Part shown: positions 53,701 through 62,558 of the stretch, piece by piece
Layout: every line of letters begins with the position of its first letter
Position numbering within the stretch: the first letter of the stretch is position 1
Assembly: GCA_964482955.1 (NCBI GenBank)
Contig: CAYZZW010000003.1
Coordinates: 62,001-126,000, forward strand
Source of the DNA: JAPLSN01 sp964482955
GTDB taxonomy: Bacteria; Spirochaetota; Spirochaetia; Treponematales; UBA12059
Length of the DNA: 64,000 bases
Direction of reading: 5' to 3'
The notes under the pieces: generated by a model
The model's input: only the letters and a program-made list of their open reading frames with translations
Told to the model about the DNA's origin: nothing
Databases searched by the model: none
Program-made: the position numbers and the translations under genes

Positions 53701-54964
53701 TCGCCGACGCCTTGAACTGCGCACGGGCGTCGTCGAGCAGGGAGAGCGCCTCCCGGTGTTCCCCGGTCGCGTCGACGAGCACCGCCAGGGCCAGGAGCGC
53801 GTTGCCGAAATCGAGCCGGCGTTCCGGATCGAGCGCGGTCGAAGCCCGGTAGCAGGCGATCGCCTCCCGGTACGCGGCCGACGCTGCCGCGACCTTGCCC
53901 GCCAGGCGGTCTTCGTCAGCGGAACGCTGGAGGAAATACGCCCGCTCGGGAAGGAGGCCGTTCCGTTCGCAGAGATCCTCGGCGGCGGCCCACGCCGCGC
54001 GCGCCTTCGGAAGGTCTCCGAGGAAAACGCACAGGTCGCCCAGGCGCCCGAGGGCGTCGACCGCGCCGGCGGGATCGCCCGCTTCAGAGAGGAATTCGGC
54101 CGCGGAGGCGTAGCGCTCCCGCGCTTTCGCGTAGAGCTTCGCCGCGGCGCTTCCGGCGGCCGGCGTCTTGCCCGCGCGCGCCTCCGGACTCGACGCGTGG
54201 GCCGCATCGCCCGCGTTCCGGTACGCGTCGCCCGCAAAGGCGCGCGCCGTTCCTGCCGCGTACGGGTCGGAGGCGGCAGGCGACGCGAACCCGGTCGCCG
54301 CGCGGTCGAAGGCGTCCGCCGCGCCCGCGTGGTCCTTCGACGCCGCCAGGCAACGGCCGATGCCGGCCCACGCCGCCGCCGTCCCGTAGGCGGCGCCGCC
54401 CGGATCGCCGGACGCCTCGTACAGCCCGACGGCGCTCCGGTAGTCGGCCAAGGCCCGGTCTGACGGACCCCACGTTTCGCCGACGAGCCCGCGGTAGCGG
54501 ACGCAATCGGCGATCCCGAGCGGCGCCTCGTTGTCGCGGTAGATCGCCTGGGCGCGATCGACGAGGGCTTCCGCCTTGGCCCGCTCCGCCTTCGCGGCGA
54601 CGAGGCAGTCCGCGTACACGAGCCTGAGCCACGCGTCAGAGAGCGGGAGGCCCGTGAGATCGCACAACGCGGCCAGGTTGAGGAAGGCGCGCTCGGCCCG
54701 CGCCCGCTCGCCGGACTCGAACAGCGAGCGCGCTGCGTCCGCGGCTTCGGCGATCCATTCGTCCGTAAGGAAGGCTTCCGCCCCGTCCGCGACGGCGCGG
54801 AGGGCGGCGCCCGCGGGCTTCCACGGATCGCCCGCGTCGGCGATGCGCGCGAGGATGGCGCCGTCCCGTTCCGAGTCCCAGGCCGCGGCCGGGAGCGCGA
54901 GGACGAAGGCGAACGCGAGGAGCGCGAGGGTTTTCGCGTAGTTTTCGCGGAACTGCTTCTTCAT
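50762..54964 (-). CDS. Exported TPR-CHAT protease
   Basis: The 1400-residue protein begins with a signal peptide (MKKQFRENYAKTLALLAFAF, cleavage near PAAAW). Residues about 30-860 are a long array of tetratricopeptide-like repeats with units such as EANCLRSAGDVSLARKRYPE and TANCLHGLGEIALRTGRHDE. After a coiled-coil spacer, the C-terminal ~400 residues are a CHAT domain of the caspase-like clan. The catalytic His is in KTIHFACHGES (near 1229) and the Cys in LVVLSACETAMGK (near 1295), followed by VIGLTQAWMTSGANGVVVSLW. Both catalytic residues are present, so it should be an active Cys protease outside the cytoplasm. It follows the SUMF1 gene after 16 nt. Target unknown. Confidence 0.92.
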   Translation of the reverse strand: MKKQFRENYAKTLALLAFAFVLALPAAAWDSERDGAILARIADAGDPWKPAGAALRAVADGAEAFLTDEWIAEAADAARSLFESGERARAERAFLNLAALCDLTGLPLSDAWLRLVYADCLVAAKAERAKAEALVDRAQAIYRDNEAPLGIADCVRYRGLVGETWGPSDRALADYRSAVGLYEASGDPGGAAYGTAAAWAGIGRCLAASKDHAGAADAFDRAATGFASPAASDPYAAGTARAFAGDAYRNAGDAAHASSPEARAGKTPAAGSAAAKLYAKARERYASAAEFLSEAGDPAGAVDALGRLGDLCVFLGDLPKARAAWAAAEDLCERNGLLPERAYFLQRSADEDRLAGKVAAASAAYREAIACYRASTALDPERRLDFGNALLALAVLVDATGEHREALSLLDDARAQFKASATPGAARGLANADLASGTAAFALGETAAARVFFQLAADAFARSGDATGEGGALAGLARADLREADFPRALERSARARERYAAAKRPGDVAACWLVDAQAALATSDFDAAEKAVNAAREAYRSANAPGGVLACELEAAGILTRRGDLAAAEKKYRGVLADPAAKADPRLRAQALLGLGTLLSRRADASGARASFDEARSLSTAAKDPAGEASCAFGIAELYRARGEYAEAEARYDEAAALYRSAGDLLGEANCLRSAGDVSLARKRYPEALGRYEAALAAFERTKSTLGTANCLHGLGEIALRTGRHDEAKRRFEEAIPLYRAYGSSLGEANCEQSLGDLALDSTPPDPARAEARYRAALALFGDAGDAWSSVYARAGLARAVARGGEPKRAMAELRAAVSEALAVRRRAGVSAERTQYAENVSDTLKRLALELAPSDPAGALEAWEALKGRTFMENLSVRDALKAAGVSAADIERRVALDERLAALSSGLRELSDSARGKDGALAQLASSKRSAERDVDALEAELGRRYPRYAELRESSAPALGASLACLAGDEAALVYATVEDRTGAWIAKRDGTVKYFEHDKEQDLHKAVGEYRASLLRWVQGSRKLGETRPAERLAVIALVILPSKASFGPDVSSLVVVPDGDLCLLPWDALPYEGARFGQRFSTSYAPSLAVLARLRSPNRDYSKLKRVPVLAFGGAHYSVESAESGGTDASAGEAADLDGSRRVSALADILDRGFRERRWEDLPGAEREAIEVAAIHYADPKNAQAALFRGIMASEPVVKKLGGPGLSANGKTLRLADAKTIHFACHGESVPDLPETSRLLLTQPDAVPAAKRQAYESLEAPGRREDGSLLAAEIVALETKADLVVLSACETAMGKVTATEGVIGLTQAWMTSGANGVVVSLWPVSDDATRVFMVIFHSMLASGASPRDAMRTARDALADGTWPRDARWKALLGAGTPTDYSNPYYYAAFQYWGK

Positions 54965-54980
54965 CGGATACCCCATTGTC

Positions 54981-56492
54981 TCAGCGGACGCTCTGGGCCA
55001 GACGCAGCCCGATGAACTCGTCGCGGTAGGACGGATCGTACGGGTAGCGTATGCTCGTGCGCGCGCCGTCCTCGTTGTAGTACCAGGAACCGCCGCGCAG
55101 GACGCGGTAATCGTCGCCGCCGGGGCCGACCGGATCGGTCTGGTCCGCGGCGTCGTAGCTCCCGAAATTGTCCCAGCACCATTCCCACACGTTGCCGCTC
55201 ATGTCGTACAGCCCGAGCTCGTTCGCGGCCTTGAGCGCCACTTCGTGGGCCAGGTCGCCCGAGTTGCCCTTGTAGAACGCCACCGCGTCGATGTCGTCTG
55301 AACCCGCGTAACGGGTGCCCCGCGACTTCTGGCCGCCGCGCGCGGCGTATTCCCATTCGGCTTCGGTGGGCAGGCGGTAGCCGTCCGCGCCGAAATCGCA
55401 CGTTACCGAAGCGCCGTCCACGCGGTACGCGGGCGCGAGCCCGTCCTTGAGGCTCTTGGCGTTGCAGAACGCGACGGCGTCCAGCCACGACACCGATTCC
55501 ACGGGAAGGTTCTTGTACCCCTGGATGGCGCTCGGGTTCGAACCCATGACCGACTGCCATTCGCCCTGCGTGACTTCGTACTTGCTCAGGCGATAGTCGC
55601 CCAGCGTCACCGCGTGCACCGGCTCGGCGATGCCGCGCTGGCCCATCTGGAAGGCGCCGCCCTTCACGAGGACGAACTCCGACTTGAGCTGCGGCCGAGC
55701 CGCCGTGGGCTTGGCCGCGCGAGTGGGGATGGCCGCCGCGGGCTTCTTCGCGGTCGCGGAAGCCGTGTCGACCGTGGCCGACGAACCCGCCGGGCCCGAC
55801 GATCTCCGTTCGGCTTCGGAACTCTGCCGCTTGAGCTCCGCCACCTTGTCGATGCGGGCTTTCGCCTCCGCGTACTCGGCGGCGGCCACCATGCCCCGTT
55901 CGTTCATGCTCTCGAGCACTTCGCGCGCGAACGCCGGGGCCGCCGAATCGAGCGCCTTGTCGACGAGCGCGAGCCCTTCCTCTTTCGTCAGGATGGCCGC
56001 CGCGATGAAGCGACCGCGCTCGACTTCGACGCTTTCGTCCGCGCTCACGGCGTCGCGGAAGGGCAGGGTCATGGCCTCGACGTATTCGGCGCGCGCCAGC
56101 GCGGCTTCCATCGCCTTGGAAGCGGGCGCTTCGGCGCGTGCCGCCTCCAGCGCGTCCACCAGTTCCGAAACGGCGCGATCCCTCGTCATCCCCGTTTCGC
56201 TACTCGGCCCCACCTGACCGTTCGCGGTCATGCCAGCGAGCGCTTCGTCGACGAGCTTCGCCGCGGAATCGCGCGAAACGGAATCTTTGGCTTCCAGGGC
56301 GGACACGATGCCGCGGGCGGCGTCTTTCGGATCCGACGGCGCTGCGGATGGTGCGGTCGTCCGCGTTGAATCTGTCGTTGTAGAGTTTGTCGCGGTTTCC
56401 TTTTTCGTGCAGGAAACGAGCGCGATGAACGTCATCGTCGAAAGCAGCGCCGTGACGCAAAGTACCGCAATCATTTTGATCGTTCTTGTCAT
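54981..56492 (-). CDS. SUMF1/formylglycine-generating-enzyme-like lipoprotein
   Basis: The 503-residue product has a lipoprotein signal (lipobox ALVSC, Cys28), a Ser/Thr/Ala-rich helical region (about 30-270), and a C-terminal SUMF1 domain (about 275-500). The SUMF1 part shows LSKYEVTQGEWQSVMGSNPS, LPVESVSWLDAVAFCNAKS, YRLPTEAEWEYAARGG, YDMSGNVWEWCWD, VLRGGSWYY and a final FIGLRLA. True formylglycine generators need a Cys pair near the C-terminal substrate groove, which I do not see, so this may be a binding or scaffold version. It is second in a three-gene operon, 33 nt after the repeat protein and 16 nt before the CHAT protease. Confidence 0.92.
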   Translation of the reverse strand: MTRTIKMIAVLCVTALLSTMTFIALVSCTKKETATNSTTTDSTRTTAPSAAPSDPKDAARGIVSALEAKDSVSRDSAAKLVDEALAGMTANGQVGPSSETGMTRDRAVSELVDALEAARAEAPASKAMEAALARAEYVEAMTLPFRDAVSADESVEVERGRFIAAAILTKEEGLALVDKALDSAAPAFAREVLESMNERGMVAAAEYAEAKARIDKVAELKRQSSEAERRSSGPAGSSATVDTASATAKKPAAAIPTRAAKPTAARPQLKSEFVLVKGGAFQMGQRGIAEPVHAVTLGDYRLSKYEVTQGEWQSVMGSNPSAIQGYKNLPVESVSWLDAVAFCNAKSLKDGLAPAYRVDGASVTCDFGADGYRLPTEAEWEYAARGGQKSRGTRYAGSDDIDAVAFYKGNSGDLAHEVALKAANELGLYDMSGNVWEWCWDNFGSYDAADQTDPVGPGGDDYRVLRGGSWYYNEDGARTSIRYPYDPSYRDEFIGLRLAQSVR

Positions 56493-56525
56493 GCCAGTAC
56501 TCCCATGAATCGTCTGGTGAACCGT

Positions 56526-57791
56526 TTATTTCCGGATGTCTTCAAAGACGGCTTTCGAACCGTCCCAGCTGAAATCGGCCGCTTTCGCGCGCGTTGTCCG
56601 GCCGTCGGCGAAGATGTCGGAATCGATGATGTGCCCGAGGATCACATCGCCCGACGCGTCGAGGCGGAGCTGGATGCCTTGGGCGAAGCGATAGGTCTTG
56701 CCGTCAGCGGCCCGGAGCGGCGTCGGTTCTTTCAGGACGAGTACCGACTTGTCGAAACGTGCCGTGCCGCCCGTGAAATCCGCTCCCCACCCCAGCGTCT
56801 GCACGGCGACACCGCGGATGTCGGTGGTGCCTTCGGATCGCGCCACGCCCTGGATCACGCGGCCTTCGTCGTTCCAGTTGATCGACATCGCCCAACCGGG
56901 TTGGAACGCGTACGCCTTTCCGTCGTTCGCGTCGAGACGCGCCTCTTCATCGAGGTACGCCTCCCCGAGCAGGATCGAAGGCTGCCCGCTTTCCGGGCGG
57001 TCGAACCAAGCCATGCACCACGCGACGGCAAGGTCGCGTCCCGCGAAGCGGATCTTCTGGCTTAGCAACGCGCCGCTCTTGACGAGTCCGGATCCGCCGT
57101 CATCGAAGCATGTGTAGCGGAATCCGGCGGTGAAATAATACGAACGTCCGTCCAGCGCTTCGAGACTCGTCATGGCGTCCAAGGCGACCTTGCGACGTCC
57201 GAAGACCGCGCGCCCTCCCTCGTCGAAACTCAAGTCGCACGCGTTCACGACGACCGGTCGACCCGTTTCCAGCTTGAGGGTGCGGACGCCTTGCACGGTT
57301 CCGCGCTCGACAAGACCTTCCGTCGTCAGCCACAGTTCCTCGCCTGCCATGAAAGGGTAAGCGTTTCCGTCACGCGCTTTCAGGATGATATCGTCGATCG
57401 GCATCGAAAAATCGCCCGCCAGATCGTACGCCGCGACACGGATTGTCCTGCCCTGAAGCGTCGCGTCCTTTTCTTCCCTGAATCCGGCTTCGAAAAGCGT
57501 TCCGTCCTTGTCGATGCATACCGGGTGGTCCCAACCGCCCATCAGGACGGTAGCCCGTCCGTCCGGCAGCGTCACGTCGGCGTCGTTCCGCAAGTAAAGG
57601 CGATATCCGCCTCCGTCCAGCTCCGTGACGGAAACGCAATCGAGCTCCTGCCCGTTCCAGGAGAAGGAGCGCTCCGTATTTCCGCCCGAGCCGACGGCCT
57701 GTGCTTCTGGGTCCGCGCTCGTAAAAGGCAACGCGAGCTCGCTGACGATGAGGAGAAGGACAAGGCGGGCAAGGCGGCTCGGATGGATCAC
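56526..57791 (-). CDS. Secreted protein of five tandem beta-rich repeats, function unknown
   Basis: I know no named family with certainty. The 421-residue product has a signal peptide (LARLVLLLIVSELALPFTSA) and then repeats of about 75-80 residues. Each contains a block like DGxxYxFxxGxxLxLxxxGxVxxG: DGNAYPFMAGEELWLTTEG, DGRSYYFTAGFRYTCFDDGG, DGKAYAFQPGWAMSINWNDEG and DGKTYRFAQGIQLRLDASG, with a fifth, more divergent copy first. The pattern suggests short beta strands stacked in a repeat array. GTG start with GAGGAGG five nt upstream. It heads the operon with SUMF1 and TPR-CHAT genes. Confidence 0.85.
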   Translation of the reverse strand: MIHPSRLARLVLLLIVSELALPFTSADPEAQAVGSGGNTERSFSWNGQELDCVSVTELDGGGYRLYLRNDADVTLPDGRATVLMGGWDHPVCIDKDGTLFEAGFREEKDATLQGRTIRVAAYDLAGDFSMPIDDIILKARDGNAYPFMAGEELWLTTEGLVERGTVQGVRTLKLETGRPVVVNACDLSFDEGGRAVFGRRKVALDAMTSLEALDGRSYYFTAGFRYTCFDDGGSGLVKSGALLSQKIRFAGRDLAVAWCMAWFDRPESGQPSILLGEAYLDEEARLDANDGKAYAFQPGWAMSINWNDEGRVIQGVARSEGTTDIRGVAVQTLGWGADFTGGTARFDKSVLVLKEPTPLRAADGKTYRFAQGIQLRLDASGDVILGHIIDSDIFADGRTTRAKAADFSWDGSKAVFEDIRK

Positions 57792-58202
57792 GTGTTCCTC
57801 CTCGAACTTGTTGGCATGATACGATAATTACGAGGCCGGGTTTTGGGTTACGGGGGAGAAGGAAATTTGTTTCGCGTTCTTCGCGGATGCTTGAAAACGC
57901 CGCATCCGGAAGCGGGGATTCTCTCGACTAGTGATGATGTTGACCTCTGGAAACCGAAGCCGAGTATCGGCGAGCCCGAACCGTATGTCAAGGATAATGG
58001 GCGTCGCTGCGGCTGGTCGAAAAAGATAAAACATGCCGCTTCCGTCAGCTTGATCTCATGTTACACGAGCTTGATTCCGGTTTGACAGCACCCGAAACGC
58101 CCCTTATAGTGACCGCAACAAGTAACCGAAGACTAATCCGCGTGTTTATCGGGCAGGTCCACGACCGCTTTCCCGAAAATCCATGCATGAAGGACAAGCC
58201 AC
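57792..58202. other. 411-nt divergent intergenic region
   Basis: It separates the SUMF1-CHAT operon from the LRR genes. No gene is convincing; short ORFs here lack ribosome-binding sites. It is less GC-rich than average. The LRR promoter (58082-58110) and a Shine-Dalgarno before 58203 are the only signals I can support. Confidence 0.7.
58082..58110 (+). promoter_or_regulatory. Promoter of the LRR gene pair
   Basis: TTGACA (58082-58087), a 17-nt spacer, TATAGT (58105-58110): the closest match to a housekeeping sigma-70 consensus in the window. The leader to the ATG at 58203 is about 85 nt, and AAGGA precedes the start. Confidence 0.85.
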
Positions 58203-61200
58203 ATGAAACGTCCGCGCATCGTCGCCCTCCTGACAGTGATCGTCGCCGCAGCTTCCTTCGCCCAAACCCCTTCTTTGGACGACTACCGCGTGTGGACCCA
58301 GCTCAAGGAATACGTCTATTGCGATACCGGCGTGGCGGAATCGGGGGAAGTGCTGGGTATCTTTCCGGATTTTCCGCCTTTCGCCGATTTCCCCTTTCGG
58401 TATCGGGGCCAGGACACCTTCGCGGTCACCGGATCAGGCAACGAGATTTTCGTGGACGGGAAACCGTATTGCCTGCTCGTGGAAACCGAAGCTGATTTCG
58501 CGAAAGCCGACGGACGTTACGAAGCGTTGTGGTTCACGGACGCCGCCCTGCTCAAGCCCGAACGTCTCAAGCTGCTCCCGAAGCCGCTCGCGGGACGCAG
58601 CATCAAGATTACCGGGGCGGACGACGAGACGATTGCCGGCATGGTGAATGCGGGAGTCCTGGATGGCGTGACGGTGCTCTCCGTCAGTCGGTGCCGTATC
58701 GGAGATGATACGGCGATAGCACTGTGCAAAAGGCTTCCCGATCTTGAATATCTTGATATCACCGCCACTGACGTCGGGGATCGCGGCTTTCTGGAAGGCG
58801 TCGTGTCGTTTTGCGGCGGATTGAGAGGACTCAGTATCCGGGAAACCCGAATAACGGAGGCGAGTTACGTCAAGGGAATTTCCAAACTCGCCACTTTGAG
58901 GAACCTGTATCTCGGGGACTGGTCAGGAACCAGCCTGACGGATCGGGCCATTGTCGATGGCGTTTGCGCCGTCAAAGGGCTCAGGAAGATCGACATCATG
59001 TGGGCCAGCAGTCCTACGGATGTTTCAATGGCGGCGCTTTCCGGATTGCCTGAACTCCGGAGCCTCGTTTTTTCCTGCCCGAAGGTGACGGATCGGGCAC
59101 TGATGACTATCGCGAAAAACGCGAAAAAGCTGATGGAACTCCGCTTCGGAACCGGTCGGAACGCGAAACAAGATGACGCCTTGGTTTCGCTGGGCGCGAT
59201 GCAGAACCTGAAAATCCTGCATCTCAATACGGATTACGGAGTCGAGTGGAACGAAATCTACGAGCCCATCATGAGCGAAATCGCCTGGAGAGACGGTATC
59301 GGCAAGCTCGGGAATTTGAAGGTATTGGGAATCAACGGGGCGCGAATCACGGAAGCCGACGCGCGCGATGGTCTCGGTCGGCTCGAAAACCTCGAGTTCC
59401 TCCAGCTTATGGGCTCCGATCTGAACGACAGGACCATGTCCGTGGCCTTCGCCAACCTCCATAAGTTAAAGCGCGTGTATCTGAACGACTGCAAACAAGC
59501 CGGCGACGACGGGGCGATCGCTCTCTGCGTCAACAACCCGGGCATGGATACGCTTTACATCAGCCAGTCAACCATCGGCGACCGGGCGTTCGTCGACGGG
59601 ATTTCCCGCCTCAAGTCGCTCAGGACGCTCAACGTGTGGGGCAACCGACGCTTGGGAACGGATGGCGTCGTCGCATTGTGCGAAGGATGTCCGGATCTGT
59701 TGTCGCTCGACATGCTCGGAGCCCAAGTAGACGTAAAAGCCTTCAACGAAGGCGTCGCATCGCTCAAGAAACTCGTCAGGCTCGGCGCGCAACAAACGTC
59801 GTTGTCGGACGATTTCTTTTCGGGGAATCCCGATATCGCGCCCAGGCTGAAAGTACTTGTCGCACACGATCACACCGAATTGACCGATCGTTTCGCCAAA
59901 GAAGTATTGCCTAAAATGAGGAACCTTTATTCCCTCACGGTGGCGGGAACCCGGATTTCCGAGGAAGCCCTCTACGCCGCGCTTCCGCGCCTCCCCCGCC
60001 TCTATTCGATCGACGACCAGACCGTGAAGGATAGGATGCGCTACCTGCTCGAGCGTATCGCCGTGAAAAAGCGGGTGGGGCCGGATATCTACAGATTCGA
60101 TCCAGGCACGGGGACGCTCGGCGGACTCAAATGCGGCATGGCGCTGGCCGAGATAGAATCCGTTTACGGCAGGAAACTCGTTCCGTGGAAAAACCCGGAC
60201 GAGTGGGAACGGACGAACTTCGACGCCGTGTACGAACTGTTCGGTCTCAAGATCTGCTCCAAGAACGGCCGCGTGGCGCGGATCCTGAGCCCGTGGTGGG
60301 ACATGAAGTTTTCGACCGTCGCCGGAACGACGCTCGGCATGAAACTCGAACGAGGTCTGGCGCTCGAGCGAAAACCCGATGACATAAGTCAAAACAGCTT
60401 CGCGTTCCGCGATGGTCCGGAAACCCGCTCATTCTTGACTGAAGAAAAAGGTCGGATTGTCCATTTCGAAGTCAATACGAAGATCGAATTTCTGGAAACC
60501 GCCGGACTGCCGTCGTTCGCTCCTCTGCCGAGGGAACTGGTTGATTCGCTCGGTGACCGGGCATTCATGTTCAAGACAGGTAAGGAACTCGAGTTGTGCG
60601 GTATCGCGCCGGGCATGAAGATTCCCGAAATTCTCTCGAAAACGTACGCAAATTACGCGGCACTCGACGCCGTAAGGGAACTTCAAGCGCTGCCCGGCGA
60701 GACGATGTATCGTTTTCCGAACGTTGCCTTCGCGGCGAAGAACGGCATCGTGACGCGCGTACAGGGCAACCTATGGGACGCGCGACTCCATCTATCCAGC
60801 ATGAACGTGAAGGTGGGCGACGATTCGGCGATGCTCGTGGCTTCGACCGGCGCCCCGCAGCGTACGACGAACCGGAGCGACGGCCTCCGTGAGCTCGCGT
60901 GGGACGCCGCGAAAGCGACGGTCGTCGTCATCGTGGACAGGCACGGAACCGTGGCCGGTTTCCGCCTGGAGATCCTGGCGTCAGGCGTTACGGGCGGCAA
61001 CCGTGTATTCGACAACGAAGAAGATCCGAACGCCGGGGAACGCTTCCGCTCAGCCGTCGCGCGAATCTCCGAAGGATCCGGGCGCTGGGAAGCATGGGAC
61101 AACATCCGCGATTTCTCGTGTTCGAATGGCCGCATACTCGGCGTCGCGAGAAACGATGATCCCTACTTCGGCGCAGAAGGTCTTTCCATCGGGGGCGCGG

Positions 61201-62555
61201 AAGGGCAGAAGATCGTCGTGCGGTTCAAGGCGGGCTCGGGGGATTCGATCGGCATGTATTGGATAACCGAAGACGCGCCGGAATTCGATGAAGAAAAAGC
61301 GATGCATCTTCCTCTCGTTTCTGACGGCCAGTTCCGCGACTACGTGTTCGACGTGGGCGCCAGATCTGAATGGGCGGGCAAGCGGATCACCGGTCTCCGC
61401 ATCGATCCGACGGAAGGCGGTCCCGGCGGACCGTTCGAGATCGAGTCGATCAAGGGCGTGTATCTATCGAAGTCGGAGCGCGAGGCGCTCGACCGGAAGA
61501 ACAATCCGCAGCTCGGAAAATCCTTCGAGCGCATCGTTGCGAACTTGGCGGCCGAATGCGGCATGAGGCCGGGTTTCCGGACGGATTTCAAAGACGCGGC
61601 TATCAAGACTTTTGACCGGTGGAATTCGCCGGAACTCGTCGTGAAAGACGGAGCGGTCATATTCGCGAAGGGCAATACCGAAGATCCCGCGTTCGTCCGG
61701 CCGTCTACCATGAAGCCGGGCAAGCTCATAGCCCTGCGCTTCCGCAAGACGCCGGGAGCCAGATTCGCGATGGATGTCGAACGCGGAACCTGGGACACGC
61801 CGGATTTCCAGAGCATACACGTGGAAGGGGTTCCCGAACAGGAATGGTATTCGAGCGGATTCAACGCGGGAGCCGATAAGCGCGCGGACTGGGAAACCCG
61901 TGGATACGAGGTCAAAAACGACGGCGAGTACCTGGCCGTCTGGACGACGACCGAAGACGGGAAACTTCTGGTGAATGTCTATGACGCGAATGGCCGTGAA
62001 TGGAGTTCGGGACCGCGTTTGGCCGTCGCCGGCATGCCCTGGCATTGGATCGTCAGGATATGGGAAGGTTCGATAAAGCTGGTAGACTACGCCGAATACG
62101 AAATCGTCAAACCGGCGAGTGATTTTGCGAAGATCATGGAGGTCATTTCCGCGGACCCCGCCGGCTGGTATCCGCTCAATCAAATGAAGGGCCTGGATTC
62201 CGCGGGAACGACGCTGAAGGGTACGGCGACCGGTGGCGATCCGAGTCTGGAACGATACGATATGTGTTTTCAAGGCGACAGGAACCAAACCATCGTGATT
62301 CGCGCCAAGGCCGAATCCGGAAAGATGATCGCCCTGTATTGGTGCAGCAACGACACGAATACCATGGACGAGACAAAGTCCATCCATCTTCCGCTCATCG
62401 CGGACGGCAAGTTCCACGATTACGTCTTCAAGGTAGGTTCCGATCCCGATTGGATCGGCAAGACTATATCCGGTCTCCGCATCGACCCGACGGAAGGCGG
62501 CCCCGGTGGCCCGTTCGAGATCGAGTTGATCAAAGGTCTCTACAAAGGAAGGTAA
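58203..62555 (+). CDS. Giant secreted leucine-rich-repeat protein with two C-terminal jelly-roll-like modules
   Basis: The 1450-residue product has a signal peptide (MKRPRIVALLTVIVAAASFA). A conserved N-terminal domain follows (about 55-140, with NEIFVDGKPYCLLVETEADF). Next come about 15 leucine-rich repeats of the Cys/RNase-inhibitor-like type (about 140-600, e.g. LEYLDITATDVGDRGFLEGV). A second part (about 625-980) resembles paired surface domains with GLKCGMALAEIESVYGRK. Two copies of a ~90-residue module lie at about 999-1089 and 1363-1450, each ending in GLRIDPTEGGPGGPFEIE. The two are nearly identical at DNA level, so recently duplicated or converted. LRR surface proteins typically bind other proteins or host/polymer surfaces. 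The next gene is a paralogue 3 nt downstream. Confidence 0.9.
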   Translation: MKRPRIVALLTVIVAAASFAQTPSLDDYRVWTQLKEYVYCDTGVAESGEVLGIFPDFPPFADFPFRYRGQDTFAVTGSGNEIFVDGKPYCLLVETEADFAKADGRYEALWFTDAALLKPERLKLLPKPLAGRSIKITGADDETIAGMVNAGVLDGVTVLSVSRCRIGDDTAIALCKRLPDLEYLDITATDVGDRGFLEGVVSFCGGLRGLSIRETRITEASYVKGISKLATLRNLYLGDWSGTSLTDRAIVDGVCAVKGLRKIDIMWASSPTDVSMAALSGLPELRSLVFSCPKVTDRALMTIAKNAKKLMELRFGTGRNAKQDDALVSLGAMQNLKILHLNTDYGVEWNEIYEPIMSEIAWRDGIGKLGNLKVLGINGARITEADARDGLGRLENLEFLQLMGSDLNDRTMSVAFANLHKLKRVYLNDCKQAGDDGAIALCVNNPGMDTLYISQSTIGDRAFVDGISRLKSLRTLNVWGNRRLGTDGVVALCEGCPDLLSLDMLGAQVDVKAFNEGVASLKKLVRLGAQQTSLSDDFFSGNPDIAPRLKVLVAHDHTELTDRFAKEVLPKMRNLYSLTVAGTRISEEALYAALPRLPRLYSIDDQTVKDRMRYLLERIAVKKRVGPDIYRFDPGTGTLGGLKCGMALAEIESVYGRKLVPWKNPDEWERTNFDAVYELFGLKICSKNGRVARILSPWWDMKFSTVAGTTLGMKLERGLALERKPDDISQNSFAFRDGPETRSFLTEEKGRIVHFEVNTKIEFLETAGLPSFAPLPRELVDSLGDRAFMFKTGKELELCGIAPGMKIPEILSKTYANYAALDAVRELQALPGETMYRFPNVAFAAKNGIVTRVQGNLWDARLHLSSMNVKVGDDSAMLVASTGAPQRTTNRSDGLRELAWDAAKATVVVIVDRHGTVAGFRLEILASGVTGGNRVFDNEEDPNAGERFRSAVARISEGSGRWEAWDNIRDFSCSNGRILGVARNDDPYFGAEGLSIGGAEGQKIVVRFKAGSGDSIGMYWITEDAPEFDEEKAMHLPLVSDGQFRDYVFDVGARSEWAGKRITGLRIDPTEGGPGGPFEIESIKGVYLSKSEREALDRKNNPQLGKSFERIVANLAAECGMRPGFRTDFKDAAIKTFDRWNSPELVVKDGAVIFAKGNTEDPAFVRPSTMKPGKLIALRFRKTPGARFAMDVERGTWDTPDFQSIHVEGVPEQEWYSSGFNAGADKRADWETRGYEVKNDGEYLAVWTTTEDGKLLVNVYDANGREWSSGPRLAVAGMPWHWIVRIWEGSIKLVDYAEYEIVKPASDFAKIMEVISADPAGWYPLNQMKGLDSAGTTLKGTATGGDPSLERYDMCFQGDRNQTIVIRAKAESGKMIALYWCSNDTNTMDETKSIHLPLIADGKFHDYVFKVGSDPDWIGKTISGLRIDPTEGGPGGPFEIELIKGLYKGR

Positions 62556-62558
62556 ACG

